Source: Owenia fusiformis (taxonomy: Eukaryota > Annelida > Polychaeta > Sabellida > Oweniidae). From it: a DNA stretch of 64,000 bases. A program made the translations under genes and the position numbers. Of the stretch, positions 10,145-21,822 are shown one piece after another. Under the pieces are notes generated by a model, which saw only the letters and a list, made by a program, of their open reading frames with translations, was not told where the DNA came from and ran no database searches. The number at the start of each line of letters is the position of its first letter. The first letter of the stretch is position 1. The stretch covers positions 36,857,936-36,921,935 of the forward strand of contig CAIIXF020000006.1 in NCBI GenBank assembly GCA_903813345.2. Direction: 5' to 3'.

Positions 10145-11918
10145 CGGCGGTGGCGGCGGCGGTGGGGTCAAAGAGTGCAAAAATCTGATCTGATTGATTG
10201 AAATGGTTCTGCAGCTCATTTGCATATACACTTTGATTGGTCGAAAATGTTCTGCTGTAAAACTGTTAACGTTAGCATTTTTTATTTATTTTGTAGGGGT
10301 TTATATTTTTATCAGTGGCATGTTAAATTAAGAGATGCCTATTAAAGCGTGTTATTTTGTATAGTGGGTGGGTGTCTATTTTGTGAAAATGCCTTAAACT
10401 CCAAAAGTTAGCAGAAATCGATCAACAGTGACTGAAATTGTCCAAACGTGACACTTTAAAAAATATTCTAAAATGACTTAGGAGTAAGAATCAAGTGCTC
10501 GTTTGGTGAAAAAATGTCTCAAACTCCAGAAATCATCCAAAATCACTCAAGCGTGAAGATTGGAAAAATGCTCTAAATTGACTCGGGAGTAAGAATCAAG
10601 TGACCGTTTGGTGAAAAAATATCTTAAACTCCAGAAATCATCCAAAATCACTCAAGCATGAAGATTGGAAAAATGCTTTAAATTGACTCTTGGTTAAAAA
10701 ACTTCAATACCTGTCTGAACTGGTTAAATTGTACAAATATTCTCCTATTGGTCGATTTTCTTATATCTGATGATATCTTATATGGATGAAAATATACTGT
10801 ACCACGATTGGTTAACATAGTCCAAGCATATTATCCCTTATTGGTTAAAATGATTCTGCATCTCAAAACCTGATTGGTTGAAACATACTGTACTGGGATC
10901 GGTTAACATAATTCTGCAAGTTGAAACCCGTCTGGTTAAAATGGTTCTGCAGTTATCTTTTTTACTGTTTCATCAGTTTGTTATCAACCTTTGACCTATA
11001 ACCATGAAACATCCATGAAGTAGACAAGATAGTTTATCACATAGTCACCAGGTTACCTTAACAGTGTTTGTTTGAATATCTTATCAGTTATCAGAAACCC
11101 TTGATCTTGCACCAATTATCAGTAACCTTTGACCAGTGATATAAAGTGTCATGATGGTTCTACAGCTTATGCAACATATGAAGTATGTGTCAAATATAAT
11201 TGGTCAAATTGGTATATTGCAGCCATGTGATTGGTTGAAATTGTTGTGCAGTTATCTTTTTCACTGTTTTATCAGTTAGTTAAAACCTGTTTGAATGAAA
11301 TGGTTCTGCAGTTATCTTTTTTACTGTTTTATCAGTTTGTTATCCACCTTTGACCTATAACAATAAAACATCCATGAAGTAGACAAGATAGCTTATCACA
11401 TAGTCACCAGGTTACCTTAACAGTGTTTGTTTGATTATATTATCAGTTATCAGAAACCCTTGATCTTGCACCAATTATCAGTAACCTTTGACCAGTGATA
11501 TAAAGTGGCATGATGGTTCTACAGCTTATACAACCTATGAAGTATGTGTCAAATATAATTGGTCAAATTGATATATTACAGCCATGTGATTGGTCGAAAT
11601 TGTTGTGCAGTTATCTTTTTCACTGTTTTATCAGTTTGATGTCCACCTTTTATCTGTAACAATGAAACACCCATGAAGTAGACAGATAGCTTATCACATA
11701 GTCACCAGGTTACCGTAACAGTGTTTGTTTGATTATATTATCAGTTATCAGAAACCTTTCACCAGTTATGTCACTCCAAGTGCACCATGTTATCACATGA
11801 CCTCACTTCCGGTGGAACTGTAACATGTGACCTATGACGTCACTTCCGGTGGAAGTGGAACGTGGAAGTGGAACAGTGCCGGTGCCGGTTGTAGGTCGAA
11901 AGTTGCAGCCTATACTAC
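10001..11918 (-). repeat. inner right TIR plus promoter, tandem copy 1
   Basis: Begins GCCTGCTTTTCAC and runs through the TATA box, a GGC tract (about 10,068-10,166) and the complete TIR to TATACTAC. It lacks the final T of the terminus and is joined by AAAAAA to a second copy of itself at 11,925. By eye the two copies differ only by one GGC unit. Confidence 0.85.
10011..10021 (-). promoter_or_regulatory. TATA box of the ATPase gene
   Basis: The minus strand reads ACTATATAAGTG, about 55 bases upstream of the ATPase ATG. It sits just outside the CGG tract, inside the 1.9 kb unit that is duplicated, so an identical TATA box recurs at about 11,935-11,945. Confidence 0.6.
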
Positions 11919-11924
11919 AAAAAA

Positions 11925-11999
11925 GCCTGCTTTTCACTTATATAGTTTTAATACATCCCTCTGTTGAATAAAATATGATAAAGGCACAAAAGGTGGCGG

Positions 12000-12030
<31 letters not shown>

Positions 12031-12033
12031 GGC

Positions 12034-12071
<38 letters not shown>

Positions 12072-13846
12072 CGGCGGTGGCGGCGGCGGTGGGGTCAAAG
12101 AGTGCAAAAATCTGATCTGATTGATTGAAATGGTTCTGCAGCTCATTTGCATATACACTTTGATTGGTCGAAAATGTTCTGCTGTAAAACTGTTAACGTT
12201 AGCATTTTTTATTTATTTTGTAGGGGTTTATATTTTTATCAGTGGCATGTTAAATTAAGAGATGCCTATTAAAGCGTGTTATTTTGTATAGTGGGTGGGT
12301 GTCTATTTTGTGAAAATGCCTTAAACTCCAAAAGTTAGCAGAAATCGATCAACAGTGACTGAAATTGTCCAAACGTGACACTTTAAAAAATATTCTAAAA
12401 TGACTTAGGAGTAAGAATCAAGTGCTCGTTTGGTGAAAAAATGTCTCAAACTCCAGAAATCATCCAAAATCACTCAAGCGTGAAGATTGGAAAAATGCTC
12501 TAAATTGACTCGGGAGTAAGAATCAAGTGACCGTTTGGTGAAAAAATATCTTAAACTCCAGAAATCATCCAAAATCACTCAAGCATGAAGATTGGAAAAA
12601 TGCTTTAAATTGACTCTTGGTTAAAAAACTTCAATACCTGTCTGAACTGGTTAAATTGTACAAATATTCTCCTATTGGTCGATTTTCTTATATCTGATGA
12701 TATCTTATATGGATGAAAATATACTGTACCACGATTGGTTAACATAGTCCAAGCATATTATCCCTTATTGGTTAAAATGATTCTGCATCTCAAAACCTGA
12801 TTGGTTGAAACATACTGTACTGGGATCGGTTAACATAATTCTGCAAGTTGAAACCCGTCTGGTTAAAATGGTTCTGCAGTTATCTTTTTTACTGTTTCAT
12901 CAGTTTGTTATCAACCTTTGACCTATAACCATGAAACATCCATGAAGTAGACAAGATAGTTTATCACATAGTCACCAGGTTACCTTAACAGTGTTTGTTT
13001 GAATATCTTATCAGTTATCAGAAACCCTTGATCTTGCACCAATTATCAGTAACCTTTGACCAGTGATATAAAGTGTCATGATGGTTCTACAGCTTATGCA
13101 ACATATGAAGTATGTGTCAAATATAATTGGTCAAATTGGTATATTGCAGCCATGTGATTGGTTGAAATTGTTGTGCAGTTATCTTTTTCACTGTTTTATC
13201 AGTTAGTTAAAACCTGTTTGAATGAAATGGTTCTGCAGTTATCTTTTTTACTGTTTTATCAGTTTGTTATCCACCTTTGACCTATAACAATAAAACATCC
13301 ATGAAGTAGACAAGATAGCTTATCACATAGTCACCAGGTTACCTTAACAGTGTTTGTTTGATTATATTATCAGTTATCAGAAACCCTTGATCTTGCACCA
13401 ATTATCAGTAACCTTTGACCAGTGATATAAAGTGGCATGATGGTTCTACAGCTTATACAACCTATGAAGTATGTGTCAAATATAATTGGTCAAATTGATA
13501 TATTACAGCCATGTGATTGGTCGAAATTGTTGTGCAGTTATCTTTTTCACTGTTTTATCAGTTTGATGTCCACCTTTTATCTGTAACAATGAAACACCCA
13601 TGAAGTAGACAGATAGCTTATCACATAGTCACCAGGTTACCGTAACAGTGTTTGTTTGATTATATTATCAGTTATCAGAAACCTTTCACCAGTTATGTCA
13701 CTCCAAGTGCACCATGTTATCACATGACCTCACTTCCGGTGGAACTGTAACATGTGACCTATGACGTCACTTCCGGTGGAAGTGGAACGTGGAAGTGGAA
13801 CAGTGCCGGTGCCGGTTGTAGGTCGAAAGTTGCAGCCTATACTACT
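11925..13846 (-). repeat. outer right TIR plus promoter, tandem copy 2
   Basis: Near-identical to 10,001-11,918, with a GGC tract at about 11,992-12,093. This copy carries the complete terminus CTACT and abuts the target duplication. Either a duplication during or after transposition, or an assembly error at a repeat, could explain it. Confidence 0.85.
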
Positions 13847-13984
13847 GAAGTACTTAAATCAAACTTTCAGATACTGATTAATCAAATATAATGCACCGTT
13901 ACATTGTAACTTAAATAAACGTCAACACAATTTCACAAAATACGCATAGGAATATTATTAAACTTTATTGTAATTTATCAAAAA

Positions 13985-15330
13985 CAAAAACCATGCTTCA
14001 GGTGTGATTACCGTAATCTAACACGAAATTCAAAAATTCGGAACAATACTTTGCACTTCTGGCGTCGTGACCAACTATGAAACGCTTACCCCCATAATGT
14101 TATATATTAAAATGTACCTATTCATATACTGTAGGCATGATATAGGGGTTCGATTAATCTACATCAAATTATAGGGAATGAGGTTAATTTTCTAGATAGG
14201 GTTTGTATAAAAAACCGGGTACCGGGTAGTAAATCCTCCATGCTGGGTTCAAACTTGGTACCCGGTCGAAAAAAAAACAAAAAACGAAATATACGAATAC
14301 ACAACATAATTAGATCATTAGAAAACGTGTAAGATTTGTTTTGAATTTACAAAAATGTATGTAACTTCCTTCAAAATTGAGCTAGGAGCTTCAAATAAAA
14401 AGCATTTTAAGGCTCTTTTCTTCCTCTATCATCTTGGTCATATTTCCATTGGTAATGAAGGGGGGGGGGGTGCGATCGCACCCCACCTGGCTACGCCAAT
14501 GACATTGTAAGACGATTTGAAAAACAAGACAAATCAATCTTACTCTATTTTCAATAGTTCGTATGTTGGTACGTGAATTGTTTTGATTATGATTTAAATC
14601 TGTAAATAGCTATCGTTGCTTTAGCAGAGAGGTGACGTGTGTTAATTTGCATGATGCAACGTGTAAGATTTTGATTATTAATCATAATTTAAGTTATCTC
14701 AATTTATGACAAAATGTCCACTGAATTGTAAATTGTTATGTCTTACAATGTCATAGGCGTAGCCAGGAGAGGGTGCAATGGTGCGATCGCACCCCCCCCC
14801 CCCCATAACCAATGAAAATATGGCCATAACGATAGAGGAAGAAAAGTGCCGTAAAATATGCTTTTTATTTGAAGCTTCTAGCTCAATTTTGAATCATGTT
14901 ACATACATTTTTGCAAATTCAAAACAAATCTTACACGTTTTCTCATAATTTAATTATGTTATATATTCGTATTTTTCGTTTTTTGGGTACCCGTTTTTTT
15001 TGACCGGGTACCGGGTACCAAGTTTGAACCCAGCATGGAGGATTTACTACACGGTACCCGGTTTTTTATACAAACCCTTTCTAGATATATCAGCGTACAT
15101 TTATTGTAACTCGCGTTTACTAACATTTGCTCAGTTCTGAGATGAAGGCCACACGGGTAGTAAAAAGGCCAACGTTGGAACTATTTGTGACCTACATCCC
15201 TATTTTCGTAATTAAAATGAAAGTTGAACCCTTCCCCTTTATTTTGATACCAAACAACAGCATGCTAGGTACTTAAAATTAGGTAAACTTTACTCCTCAA
15301 AAGTGCAAAAACTTAGCTTCTTATATAAGA
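13985..15330 (-). repeat. old dispersed repeat interrupted by a foldback element
   Basis: Segments 13,990-14,198 and 15,078-15,290 together match the reverse complement of the repeat at 35,983-36,451: the ACCGTAATC end, the CGTGACCAACTATGAA block, the TCGATTAATCTACATCAAAT block, and the AAATAGCGATGTAGGTC block. The match fades near 15,300. The middle is occupied by the 879-bp element at 14,199-15,077, which the other copies lack. Confidence 0.75.
14199..15077. mobile_element. foldback element, 879 bp, 10-bp TSD
   Basis: Inverted arms of about 315 bp (14,199-14,512 and about 14,740-15,077) start GGGTTTGTATAAAAAAC and contain GGGTACC repeats and G/C runs next to TGCGATCGCACC. Flanking duplication TTTCTAGATA is present at 14,189-14,198 and 15,078-15,087. 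The paralogous repeat at 36,241-36,300 shows the uninterrupted site. TSDs of 9-11 bp are usual for Mutator-like elements, so a MULE-related non-autonomous element is the best guess. No transposase is seen. Confidence 0.8.
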
Positions 15331-15339
15331 TAAGATAAT

Positions 15340-15520
15340 CAAAATATAGGGGATTGCAACAATTTCGGAAATTCGCGGAGGTCAAAGCCACATTTTGCGG
15401 GACTTCGCGGGACAATGCGGGACACGCGAATTAGCCTAATTTTGATCAAATTCGCGGGATAATCCCGCCATTCGCGGGACACTTGACAGCTCTGTAAACA
15501 GCTTTCAGTTTTCACAATGT
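15340..15520. repeat. GCGGGA-rich fragment related to 5.7-6.1 kb
   Basis: Repeated TTCGCGGGAC motifs and an end GACACTTGACAGCTCTG resemble the repeat at 5717-6082. It is taken as a decayed non-autonomous element. Confidence 0.5.
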
Positions 15521-15540
15521 TGGCAATCAAGTAGTCTGTC

Positions 15541-16843
<1,303 letters not shown>

Positions 16844-16844
16844 T

Positions 16845-17985
16845 TATGTTGTTTTTTCTCATTTCATTGCATAAAACTAAATTGCACTTAGGAAATTACT
16901 GGCCGAAAGTATATGAGCTCTTTCTGATGTCAGGGCCAAAATGAAATAAATACATGTAAAAACAGACTCAATCATTTAGGTTATAGCCTAAACATTTTAT
17001 TTCTTTTTAAAATTGTACTTCCATTATAACATAGAATCATTTTTACAGGAGTGTGGCCAATGAGCACCCGACAATATCTAAAATAAATTACATGCTTTAA
17101 ACATAAACTGAAACAAGATTTTAAAAACCCTAAATGAATGCCTTTTCCCATATGTATTAATTTTTACAAAGTTTTAAAAATTTGTCACAAGAATACGCGA
17201 TATCAGATCGCAAAATGTTTTACAAAATGAAGCAATATTGTTGGCCTATCAAAGTTGACTATAAGTTTTAATAATGTTTACTTTTTGTTATTGTTTACTT
17301 ACATGTTTGTTGTTGTCGAGTTAAATAGTTATGGACAGACAGTTAGCTAATGTAGTTACATGTATATTATATAATATATGCTAAAACTATATTCAAACTA
17401 AGATAATTACACTATTACGCAATTCACTTGCATCACCGGCATATAAAAATACAGCCTATTGTTGGTTAATTACATGTAGTAAGTATTTTTTAGTTATTTG
17501 GTAAAAGTGATTTGTACATTCACATATATATGTATAGCATTTATATCTGAATGTTTCTGAATATATGGATTCAATAAAATGTAAACATGCTTAAGTTATT
17601 CATTATAGTATACCTAGATCTTAAAGGGATACGTATACCTTCCCATTATATACAAAATGGTGACTCCAGACGAGTCCTTTGGATCAGTCTATTCAGGGGA
17701 GCTGGTATTTTCAGTTTAATCAAATAGTTTAAAACAATAAAAGATAAAACAATGCATAGAAAAGTTTACAATCTGTAAATATTGAGATGTTGAATGGATG
17801 CCTTATCCAAAGGAATTGCATGAACAAATATAAATCCATGTATTAGTCCAAAGCGTTTGTATCATTTACGAATAAGACATTTCATGAGACCATGCTTTGT
17901 ACTTATGCTTGGTAGGTAAATCAAGATATCAATTTTTCTATTGAAATCCTCAATTGAGTCACATGATGATGTTTCAAATGGGAAA
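16845..17985 (-). repeat. 3' flank shared by tandem ZNF units, copy 1
   Basis: Downstream flank of ZNF A in transcription order. It aligns in diverged form with 23,875-25,000: TCAGGGCCAAAA, ACATTTTATTTCTTTT, the CCATTATAACA/CCATAATAACA block, AAGCAATRTTGGCC and ATACCTAGATCTTAA are shared. It marks the duplication unit as gene plus flank. No separate gene seen. Confidence 0.65.
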
Positions 17986-18321
17986 TGTGATTGAAACATT
18001 TTCTACAATGTTGACATTCATTTATGGCTTTCCACCTGTATGAATTCTCTCATGTACAAGAGGGTGTTTCATATGTATGCACATCCCCCCTCTAAAATCA
18101 TATATCTACATTATATATACATTGTATCTTTTTTTCTGGGTCATCCCTTGATTCTGAAACTTTGCAATCTTATATAACTTTCTATGAGGAACAAAATGAT
18201 ATATAACATGATAGGGTGGCAATGCTACATGTATGAATTTAAAGGGGGTGCATTATGAAACATCCTGTACATCAACATCATAAGTTCTTCTGAAACACAT
18301 TCCACAATTGAAACACTTTCC
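17985..18321 (-). pseudogene. decayed fingers beyond the ZNF A stop, split by a MITE
   Basis: Minus-strand remnants of two more fingers follow the ZNF A stop codon (TAG at 18,322-18,324). One reads GKCFN, CGMCFRRTYDVDV. The next, HERIHTGGKP and onward, continues past 18,056. Between them sits the 211-bp element at 18,057-18,267. The array was longer and was cut by a stop, then interrupted. Confidence 0.75.
18057..18267. mobile_element. mariner-like MITE, 211 bp, TA duplication, inside a finger
   Basis: Ends CAAGAGGGTGTTTCAT and ATGAAACATCCTG are imperfect inverted repeats flanked by TA (18,055-18,056 and 18,268-18,269). The flanks join to CTCATGTACATCAACATCAT, which is exactly what intact fingers of ZNF A show (for example near 19,351). 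The insertion point is therefore certain to the base. The MITE interior is AT-rich and noncoding. Confidence 0.85.
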
Positions 18322-21300
18322 CTAATAAGGTTTCTCTCCTGTATGAATTCTCTCATGATATTTGAAAGCAGAAGTGCTACTGAAACACTTTCCACAATGT
18401 TTACATGCATAAGGCTTCTCTCCTGTATGAACTCTCTCGTGTACTTTAACATCATCAGTTCTTCTGAAACACTTCCCACAATGTTGACATTTAAATGGCT
18501 TTCCACCTGTATGAATTCTCTCATGACGTTTCAAATGAGAAACACTAGTAAAACATTTTCTACAATGTTGACATTCATAAGGCTTTCCACCTGTATGAAT
18601 TCTCTCATGATTTTTCAAATGAGAAACCCAATTGAAACATATTCCACAATGCTGACATTCATAAGGGTTCTCCCCTATATGAATTCTCTCTTGTACATTA
18701 ACATCATCGGTTGTTCTGAAACACTTTCCCTTATAAGGTTTCTCTTCTGTATGAATTCTCTCATGTCTTTTAACATCATCAGTTCTACTGAAACACTTCC
18801 CACAATGTTGACATTTGAATGGCTTCTCCCCTGTATGAATTCTCTCATGACGTTTCAAATCAGAAACTAAATTGAAACATTTTCCACAATGTTGACATTT
18901 AAATGGCTTCTCCCCTGTATGAGTTCTCTCATGAGGATTCAAATCAGAAACAAAATTGAAACACTTCCCACAATATTGACATTTAAATGGCTTCTCCCCT
19001 GTATGAGTTCTCTCATGACGTTTCAAAAGAGAAACCCGATTAAAACATTTTCCACAATGTTGACATTCATAAGGCTTTCCACCTGTATGAATTCTCTCAT
19101 GATGTTTCAAATGAGAAACCAAATTGAAACATTTTCCACAATGTTGACATTTAAATGGCTTCTCCCCTGTTGTATGAGTTCTCTCATGACGTTTCAAAAG
19201 AGAAACCCAATTAAAACTTTTTCTACAATGTTGACATTCATAATGCTTTCCACCTGTATGACTTCTCTCATGATGTTTCAAATGAGAAACCCAATTGAAA
19301 CATTTTCCACAGTGTTGACATTCATAAGGCTTTCCACCTGTATGAATTCTCTCATGTACATCAACATCATCGGTTGTTCTGAAACACTTTCCACAATACT
19401 TACATTTAAATGGCTTCTCCCCTGTATGGATTCTCATATGATTTTTTAAAGCAGAAATTTGACTGAAACATTTTGCACAATAATGACATTTAAACGACTT
19501 ATCTGCTGTGTGAGTTCTCTCGTGACATTTTAAATCAGACATTTTATCAAACAATTTTCCACGTTGTTTTTCACTTGTATGAATTCTCTCATGAAATTTT
19601 AAATGAGAACTTTGATTGAAACACTTTCCACAATGTTGACATTCATAAGATTTCTTTCGTGTATGAGTTCTCTCATGTACATTAACGTCATAAGATCTTC
19701 TGAAACACTTTCCACAGTGTTGACATTGATACGACTTCTCACCTGAATGAATTCTTTCATGATGTTTCAAATCAGAAGCATCAGAGAAACACTTTTCACA
19801 ATATTGACATTTAAATGGCTTCTCGCCTGTATGAATTCTCTCATGTCTTTTAACATCCCAAGTTCTTCTGAAACACTTCCCACAATGTTGACATTGAAAC
19901 AGTTTCTCTCTTGAATGAATTCTCTCATGACTTTTTAAGGCAGAAGTTTGACTGAAACATTTTCCACAAGTTTTACATTTAAATGACTTATCTGCTGTAT
20001 GAGTTCTCTCGTGACTTTTTAAAACAGAAGTTTGACTGAAACATTTTCCACAAGTTTTGCATTTAAATGACTTATCTGCTGTATGAGTTCTCTCGTGACT
20101 TTTTAAAACAGAAGTTTGACTGAAACATTTTCCACAAGTTTTGCATTTAAATGACTTATCGGCTGTATGAACTTTCTCGTGACTTTTTAAAACAGAAGTT
20201 TGACTGTAACATTTTCCACAAGTTTTACATTTAAACGACTTATCTGCTGTATGAATTCTCTCGTGACTTTTTAAAACAGAAGTTTGACTGAAACATTTTC
20301 CACAAGTTTTGCATTTAAATGACTTATCTGCTGTATGAGTTCTCTCGTGACTTTTTAAAACAGAAGTTTGACTGAAACATTTTCCACAAGTTTTGCATTT
20401 AAATGGCTTCTCACCTGAATGAATTCTTTCATGGCGTTTCAAATTAGAACCATCAGAGAAACACTTTCCACAATATTGACATTTATATGGCTTCTCGCCT
20501 GTATGAATTCTCTCGTGTACTTTAACATCATCAGTTCTTCTGAAACACTTCCCACAATGTTGACATTGAAACAGTTTCTCTCTTGAATGAATTCTCTCAT
20601 GACCTTTAAAAGCAGACGTTTGACTAAAACATTTTCCATAAGTTTTACATTTAAATGACTTATCTGCTGTATGAATTCCCTCGTGACTTTTTAAGGCAGA
20701 AGTTTGACTGAAACATTTTCCACAAGTTTTACATTTAAACGACTTATCTGCTGTATGAGTTCTCTCATGATACTTCAGGAAGAAAGAACTAAAAGACTTG
20801 TCACAATGTTGACATTTAAATAATTTCTTACCTGGACAAATTTTCTCATGACGCTTCAATGAGTAAAGGTAACTGAAACACTTGTCACAATGTTGACATT
20901 TAAATTTATTCTCGCCTGTATGAATTCTCTCATGATATTTCAAATAAAAAATGTGATTGAAACATTTTCCACATTGTTGACATTTATATGACTTCTCATC
21001 TACATTAGTATCCTTTATTACAGTATTGTCAGAAGTCGCATAAACACGTTCGGAAAATATAACAGATTCCTGTATCAGAGTTTCATTTTTCTGGTTGCTG
21101 AAGTTCTGATCCATTTCATCTTGTTTAAGGTTCTGGGAATCTTGTTCTTCTTTGTGATCTGTTATAGCACCACTGGATGGTGCCATACTGTCTCCTTTAA
21201 CCATATTTGCCTCTTGCTTAAAGGTATTAGGATAAAGCGCTTGTCCTTGATTTAATATAATCTCCTCTTTAACTAAATCCATTTGAGTTATGTGCTGTTC

Positions 21301-21807
21301 CTCATCATTCTTGTCTTTAAAATCTTGATCATCGCTTTTTATCTCTTGTTTTACACTAATTTCTATCTCTTGTTGAATGTTATGTTCATCATCTAATGAA
21401 ACTTTCGTGAATGGTGCTGCAGTTTCCACTTTTACAATGCCATTATTATAATTATGCTTTGTTAACATACCAAAGTCTTCTAATGGCATATTATCTGTGC
21501 TGCTATAGGTTTCTTCCTCTTGTTTGGTGGTCTGTGAAGTTGTTTCATGTCTGGTTGCATATAGATTGAAGTCTTCTTTTGGCATATTATCTGTGCTGCT
21601 ATAGTTCACATTGGTTTCTAGCTCTTGTTTGGTGGTCTGTGAAGTTGTTTCATGTTCGGTTGCATACGTATTTCCATTGATCAAATTAATTTCTGAATTG
21701 ATACAGTAATGAGAATCATCATTCTCATGTTTGATGTTCATGACACTCATATCTTGTTCATAACTCAATATAACACAACTGGATTGTGTTTTAATCTCTT
21801 CAGCCAT
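18322..21807 (-). CDS. C2H2 zinc-finger protein ZNF A, 1161 aa
   Basis: A probable nuclear DNA-binding protein. The first about 270 residues are acidic, with repeated motifs of the SUMO-site type (TKQE, VKQE, VKEE) and a duplicated ETTSQTTKQE block. About 32 finger units follow to the C-terminus. Most are canonical C-x2-C-x12-H-x3-H with CQHCGKCF. Six consecutive units carry almost the same FKCKTCGKCFSQTS sequence with TADKS linkers instead of TGEKP. Weak units include one CKTYGKCF, one ending in HEKIC, and two lacking the cysteine pair. No KRAB or BTB domain is seen. I start at ATG 21,807; the frame also opens five codons earlier at GTG, which is unlikely in an animal. The ATG homologous to ZNF B's (22,231) is followed by a stop after 14 codons, so translation may need a downstream start or an alternative exon. 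It ends on a truncated finger (TGEKPY, stop). Function and expression are unproven. Confidence 0.8.
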   Translation of the reverse strand: MAEEIKTQSSCVILSYEQDMSVMNIKHENDDSHYCINSEINLINGNTYATEHETTSQTTKQELETNVNYSSTDNMPKEDFNLYATRHETTSQTTKQEEETYSSTDNMPLEDFGMLTKHNYNNGIVKVETAAPFTKVSLDDEHNIQQEIEISVKQEIKSDDQDFKDKNDEEQHITQMDLVKEEIILNQGQALYPNTFKQEANMVKGDSMAPSSGAITDHKEEQDSQNLKQDEMDQNFSNQKNETLIQESVIFSERVYATSDNTVIKDTNVDEKSYKCQQCGKCFNHIFYLKYHERIHTGENKFKCQHCDKCFSYLYSLKRHEKICPGKKLFKCQHCDKSFSSFFLKYHERTHTADKSFKCKTCGKCFSQTSALKSHEGIHTADKSFKCKTYGKCFSQTSAFKGHERIHSREKLFQCQHCGKCFRRTDDVKVHERIHTGEKPYKCQYCGKCFSDGSNLKRHERIHSGEKPFKCKTCGKCFSQTSVLKSHERTHTADKSFKCKTCGKCFSQTSVLKSHERIHTADKSFKCKTCGKCYSQTSVLKSHEKVHTADKSFKCKTCGKCFSQTSVLKSHERTHTADKSFKCKTCGKCFSQTSVLKSHERTHTADKSFKCKTCGKCFSQTSALKSHERIHSREKLFQCQHCGKCFRRTWDVKRHERIHTGEKPFKCQYCEKCFSDASDLKHHERIHSGEKSYQCQHCGKCFRRSYDVNVHERTHTRKKSYECQHCGKCFNQSSHLKFHERIHTSEKQRGKLFDKMSDLKCHERTHTADKSFKCHYCAKCFSQISALKNHMRIHTGEKPFKCKYCGKCFRTTDDVDVHERIHTGGKPYECQHCGKCFNWVSHLKHHERSHTGGKHYECQHCRKSFNWVSLLKRHERTHTTGEKPFKCQHCGKCFNLVSHLKHHERIHTGGKPYECQHCGKCFNRVSLLKRHERTHTGEKPFKCQYCGKCFNFVSDLNPHERTHTGEKPFKCQHCGKCFNLVSDLKRHERIHTGEKPFKCQHCGKCFSRTDDVKRHERIHTEEKPYKGKCFRTTDDVNVQERIHIGENPYECQHCGICFNWVSHLKNHERIHTGGKPYECQHCRKCFTSVSHLKRHERIHTGGKPFKCQHCGKCFRRTDDVKVHERVHTGEKPYACKHCGKCFSSTSAFKYHERIHTGEKPY

Positions 21808-21822
21808 ATTGGGTATAACCAC

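Larger units (their letters stand above)
6089..13846. mobile_element. Maverick/Polinton-like non-autonomous element, 7.76 kb
   Basis: Seen: perfect terminal match AGTAGTATAGGC at 6089 and GCCTATACTACT ending at 13,846, inverted repeats of about 1.83 kb, flanking 6-bp duplication, and two minus-strand genes, one an FtsK/A32-type packaging ATPase. Known: Polintons make 6-bp TSDs, begin with AG, and carry polymerase B, integrase, protease, ATPase and capsid genes. Only about 2.1 kb of unique DNA (about 7920-10,000) lies between the TIRs, so polymerase, integrase, protease and major capsid genes are absent. I infer an internally deleted derivative or satellite that depends on an autonomous relative. 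The right end is duplicated in tandem (10,001-11,918 and 11,925-13,845). Confidence 0.85.
6083..13852. repeat. 6-bp target-site duplication GAAGTA
   Basis: GAAGTA at 6083-6088 and GAAGTA at 13,847-13,852 immediately flank the outermost ends of the Polinton-like element. A 6-bp TSD is the standard for Maverick/Polinton integration. Confidence 0.85.

Noticed and set aside
10010-12158. Two proline-rich open frames of 73 and 74 codons in the right TIR copies
   Set aside because: They are translations of the GGC tract; the left TIR copy does not keep a matching gene and nothing else supports coding.
18343-19449. Plus-strand open frames opposite ZNF A and ZNF B
   Set aside because: They are antisense shadows of the 84-bp finger repeat.
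21808-21822. GTG start for ZNF A adding five residues
   Set aside because: GTG initiation is rare in animals; the ATG at 21,807 is in frame.
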